A DNA stretch of 64,000 bases from Gracilimonas sp965227785 (GTDB lineage: Bacteria; Bacteroidota; Rhodothermia; Balneolales; Balneolaceae), in the NCBI RefSeq assembly GCF_965227785.1, contig NZ_OZ245785.1, positions 1,674,001 to 1,738,000 on the forward strand. The letters are read 5' to 3'. Under the pieces are notes generated by a model. The model saw nothing but the letters and a program-made list of their open reading frames with translations. It searched no databases and was not told the DNA's origin. Below are positions 61,545 to 64,000 of this stretch, piece after piece. Both the position numbers and the translations under genes were made by a program. Each line of letters begins with the position of its first letter. Positions within the stretch are counted from its first letter, which is position 1.

Positions 61545-61988
61545 TCAAGAACGTGCCTTTTCCAGCAGTAAGTTCAACTGCTCAGCCTCATCCTCGGAAA
61601 GCAGGGTGAACTTTTCATCAAGCACATGAATGCGATCTTCTATCTGTGCCAATAAACGAAGGCCTTCATACTTAATGAACACCTGTATAAGTCGCCCGTC
61701 GTTCGGATCTTTTCGTTTGCGAACAAGGTCTTTTTTTATCAGCCTGTCCACGAGCCGGGATGTATCCGAGCTCTTATCCATCATTTCTTCCTGAATCTGC
61801 TTGGTGGACATCGGCTCGTTATTGGCTGCCTTCAATATTCTGAGTATCGACAGTTGCTGTTGGGTTAAATCAAACTCATCCAGGAAATCTTTAGTGACTG
61901 TACGAAGCCAGACTTCCGTTTCAAAGATGTTCGTTCTCAGTTCCCGCCATACCTTATTCTGAGTGGTTGCAGTAGCAGTTGCGTCCAT
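61545..61988 (-). CDS. MarR family transcriptional regulator
   Basis: The 147-residue protein has the winged helix-turn-helix core LTQQQLSILRILKAANNEPM, KQIQEEMMDKSSDTSRLVD, RLIKKDLVRKRKDPNDGRL and a long terminal helix. A 24-base palindrome sits 45 bases upstream of its ATG and is a likely self-operator. Ligand unknown; no cysteine sensor like that of OhrR is evident. Confidence 0.92.
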   Translation of the reverse strand: MDATATATTQNKVWRELRTNIFETEVWLRTVTKDFLDEFDLTQQQLSILRILKAANNEPMSTKQIQEEMMDKSSDTSRLVDRLIKKDLVRKRKDPNDGRLIQVFIKYEGLRLLAQIEDRIHVLDEKFTLLSEDEAEQLNLLLEKARS

Positions 61989-62032
61989 GTTACCAGTATT
62001 ATTTGCAGATGATATAATTGCGTTTAATATAA

Positions 62033-62056
62033 TGTCTGAACATCAATGTTCAAACA
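62033..62056. promoter_or_regulatory. Candidate MarR operator palindrome
   Basis: TGTCTGAACAT-CA-ATGTTCAAACA is an 11-2-11 inverted repeat with one mismatch, located between the EamA stop (62088) and the MarR start (61988). Site length and position fit autoregulation by the adjacent MarR protein. Confidence 0.65.
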
Positions 62057-62087
62057 AATTATTGGCAGAAGCTAATTTACCACCCTG

Positions 62088-62990
62088 TTAACCAACATCG
62101 GAAAGAGGAGCCTGCTTCGTTTTTCCGCGCTCAAGTACTATAAAATTACCGGATATGATGAAGACTACACCAACCATGCCTGCCACTGTCCATGTATAAT
62201 TTTCAAACAAGGTAGATATAATAAGGGCGATAATAGGAACCACCAACTGGACATATCCGGCACGACTGGCTCCAATTCGACCGATTAAACTCAGGTAGGC
62301 TCCAAATGCAAAAACAGAACCAAATACCGCTAAATAAAGCAGTGACAAGCTATAGGTATATTCGGGACTGAAAGAGAATTCGTACCCGACAAACAAAGCA
62401 ACTAAAGCCATCGAAAGGGCTCCGTAGGTCATTCCAATAGCATTAGTTTGAATAACCGGCAGCCCGGCCGATTGATTTCGGGCTGAAATAATATTTCCCA
62501 AAGAAGCGATATACGCGGCACCAACTGCCTGCAAAAGTGCAATGGATGCGGTATCGGAGAAAGAAAAGCTCATCAGATCTTTGTAGAAAATCATCACAAT
62601 ACCCGATAATCCCAAAACTGCCCCACCGTACACCTTCCAGGGAATGATATTCTTCAAGAAAATGCGGCTGTTAAAAATGTTCATAAATAACATGGTGGAA
62701 AAGACAAGAGCTACTAATCCGCTGGTTAAAGTTTGCTCGGCGAGGTACACCATCCAATAATTAAAGCCGAATAGAAAAAGGCCCTGCAGAAGTATAAAAC
62801 TATGCTCACTGAGTGTATAGTTGAGATTTAGTTTTCTGACTTTTGAATATACGAGCAGAATCAATCCCGCCAGCAAAAACCGATAACTTACCGAAACAAT
62901 AGGATCAACTTCTCCAACCTGAAAGGTGATGGCAAACCAGGTAGAACCCCAAATAAGAGCAGGTATAAGATATAAAATGATATTTTTCAA
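62088..62990 (-). CDS. EamA/DMT-superfamily exporter
   Basis: The 300-residue protein has ten hydrophobic spans and the EamA repeats PALIWGSTWFAITFQVGEVD in the first half and LAVFGSVFAFGAYLSLIGRI in the second. It resembles RhaT/YdcZ-type exporters; substrate unknown. The start appears to be TTG at 62990. It precedes the MarR gene by 99 bases. Confidence 0.88.
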   Translation of the reverse strand: MKNIILYLIPALIWGSTWFAITFQVGEVDPIVSVSYRFLLAGLILLVYSKVRKLNLNYTLSEHSFILLQGLFLFGFNYWMVYLAEQTLTSGLVALVFSTMLFMNIFNSRIFLKNIIPWKVYGGAVLGLSGIVMIFYKDLMSFSFSDTASIALLQAVGAAYIASLGNIISARNQSAGLPVIQTNAIGMTYGALSMALVALFVGYEFSFSPEYTYSLSLLYLAVFGSVFAFGAYLSLIGRIGASRAGYVQLVVPIIALIISTLFENYTWTVAGMVGVVFIISGNFIVLERGKTKQAPLSDVG

Positions 62991-63062
62991 AGCTGCCGAT
63001 GTTACTTAACCGGCGAATATTTAGCAATAGTTTCTCTTAAAAATTGTAAGAAAGACGAACTG

Positions 63063-63395
63063 CTAACCCACACATTTCACACAGCGTGTGGTATGCGGCA
63101 TATACTCTAAACGGCCGAAGGGAATTTTTTCTCCGCATTTTGTGCAACTTCCGAACGTATCGGATTCAGCATTTTCCTTAGCCCGTTCCAGCTTCTTGAG
63201 TTGCTGCTGCTTCTCTCTCAACGAAGACTCATTTATGGTCTTATTATTAATGGCATCCATTCTTGAAACCCTTCCGATGGAAGCATCCAGCGGAATAGGT
63301 TTTACCAGCTCCTGAAGCTCAATGATCTCTTCTTTTGTCTCTTCAATTCTCGAACTGATGATCTCTTTGAGCTTCGCCTTTTCAGAGTTCGTCAT
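63063..63395 (-). CDS. DksA/TraR-family zinc finger protein
   Basis: This 110-residue protein has an N-terminal coiled coil, the RVSRMDAINNKTINESSLRE segment, and the C-terminal zinc finger GSCTKCGEKIPFGRLEYMP with TTRCVKC (C4). It is a short DksA-like protein that could bind the RNA polymerase secondary channel. It follows the 63409 gene by 13 bases. Confidence 0.88.
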   Translation of the reverse strand: MTNSEKAKLKEIISSRIEETKEEIIELQELVKPIPLDASIGRVSRMDAINNKTINESSLREKQQQLKKLERAKENAESDTFGSCTKCGEKIPFGRLEYMPHTTRCVKCVG

Positions 63396-63408
63396 GTACC
63401 GTAAGTCC

Positions 63409-64000
63409 CTACTTTTTCTGATAAGATAATAGCTTCCAAAGTTCGCTATTCACGATTTCCCGAGTATTGATGATAGCATTCATAGTTTCAGTGAAATTTG
63501 CGCGGGGCATTACACTCTTCATAATTTCATTGGAGAAGCCATATTCCATATTACTTATAATATCGTAGAAATCGGCTGTAATAAAATTGTACTTATACTC
63601 TATACCACCCGGCTTCATTAATGAATAAGTTCGCCAGTTGTGCATCTGGTCCTGTCTAATTCGTTCCTCGTGGAGTGGACGTGCAATATCATTTTCCAGA
63701 GCGAGGTACTGATTTTCCATTCCTGGCTTTACCCTCATAAAATTTACAATCGCATAAGCACCCGGTTCTGCATCCATAATATTCATGACCCCGGCTTCGG
63801 TTCTCCAAAGTTCAGAAAACTGAAACTCAGCAAGTGCCAGAGATTTAGATAAGACACCTTTACCACCGTCTGAGAGCAATTCATTTAACCTTTGCCCCTC
63901 CGTCATAATAGCATCCAGGTCCTGATAGGTTCTGACGAGTACATAATTATACTTACTCAGGTTACCACCGGGATACACAATTTTATAAAAATAACTTCCG
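63409..64000 (-). CDS. Hypothetical protein, N-terminus beyond the window
   Basis: At least 196 residues are readable. The frame stays open to the window edge: residues before the GTG at 63978 read GSYFYKIVYP and continue into YNYVLVRTYQD, so the real start lies outside. Visible part: a YNYVLVRTYQDLDAIMTEGQ-type N-terminal region, central MRVKPGMENQYLALENDIAR, and an end WKLLSYQKK. The strand pattern (YVLVRTY, AYAIVNFMRVKPG) hints at an alpha-beta-barrel-like fold, possibly preceded by a signal peptide, but no family is recognised with certainty. Confidence 0.65.
   Translation of the reverse strand, partial: GSYFYKIVYPGGNLSKYNYVLVRTYQDLDAIMTEGQRLNELLSDGGKGVLSKSLALAEFQFSELWRTEAGVMNIMDAEPGAYAIVNFMRVKPGMENQYLALENDIARPLHEERIRQDQMHNWRTYSLMKPGGIEYKYNFITADFYDIISNMEYGFSNEIMKSVMPRANFTETMNAIINTREIVNSELWKLLSYQKK

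Overview
The window looks like a chromosomal segment of a Bacteroidota-type bacterium, most probably Balneolia/Rhodothermia-like (a Gracilimonas or Balneola relative; inferred from protein flavour, not from a search). Pointers are a carboxypeptidase-regulatory TonB-dependent receptor with a partner lipoprotein, a secreted nuclease ending in a type IX secretion sorting tail (NYPNPFNPTTAISYEL), lipoproteins with short export signals, a serine-palmitoyltransferase-like enzyme, a long SecA without a C-terminal zinc motif, tRNA genes without encoded CCA, and a TAnnTTTG-type promoter. No rRNA, CRISPR array, prophage or complete insertion sequence was seen.

Layout. 1-3.3 kb (minus): information-processing block tRNA-Thr(TGT)-Tyr-Gly-Thr(GGT)-tuf-tRNA-Trp-secE-nusG-rplK-rplA, with a recognisable promoter in front of the first tRNA. 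3.4-6.2 kb (minus): DedA protein, ispF, ispD, queA. 6.4-13.2 kb (plus): exported protein, LytR_C protein, rsfS, lipoprotein, 2-hydroxyacid dehydrogenase and a 1297-residue orphan histidine kinase. 13.2-17.6 kb (plus): MATE exporter followed by a type III polyketide synthase-methyltransferase-flavin monooxygenase cassette. 17.6-25.1 kb (minus): GAF/ATPase sensor, aconitase, TonB receptor and lipoprotein. 25.3-28.9 kb (plus): rplM-rpsI, then rpsB (with a strong candidate structured leader RNA)-tsf-pyrH. 28.9-30.3 kb: palindromic repeats and an AT-rich membrane gene that looks acquired. 30.3-35.9 kb (minus): hutG-hutI-hutU without hutH, a thioredoxin-like protein and a Cys/Met-metabolism enzyme. 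36-39.7 kb: sensor kinase, M48 protease, lipoprotein and MgtC family protein.

39.8-47.2 kb is the most interesting part. A palindromic operator candidate precedes an MhqO-like ring-cleaving dioxygenase and an MhqD-like esterase. Then comes a tightly packed, largely overlapping operon: KefB-like antiporter, CPYS thioredoxin/DsbA protein, bacterial UBP zinc finger, cyclic-nucleotide-domain histidine kinase, and a response regulator fused to a cysteine-less glutaredoxin-like domain and a thioredoxin-reductase-like flavoprotein that lacks its CxxC. I read it as a candidate electrophile/redox signalling system.

47.3-64 kb: T9SS-exported endonuclease I, outer-membrane-like protein, the TIGR03545/TIGR03546 pair, an LVIVD-repeat lipoprotein, the serine-palmitoyltransferase-like enzyme, birA (with a possible Met-less small membrane ORF just upstream), secA, polyphosphate glucokinase, a VOC protein and MarR regulator with an operator-like palindrome, an EamA exporter, a DksA/TraR zinc finger protein, and a partial gene running off the end. 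Several hairpin-type intergenic repeats are spread through the window, two of them clearly the same family.
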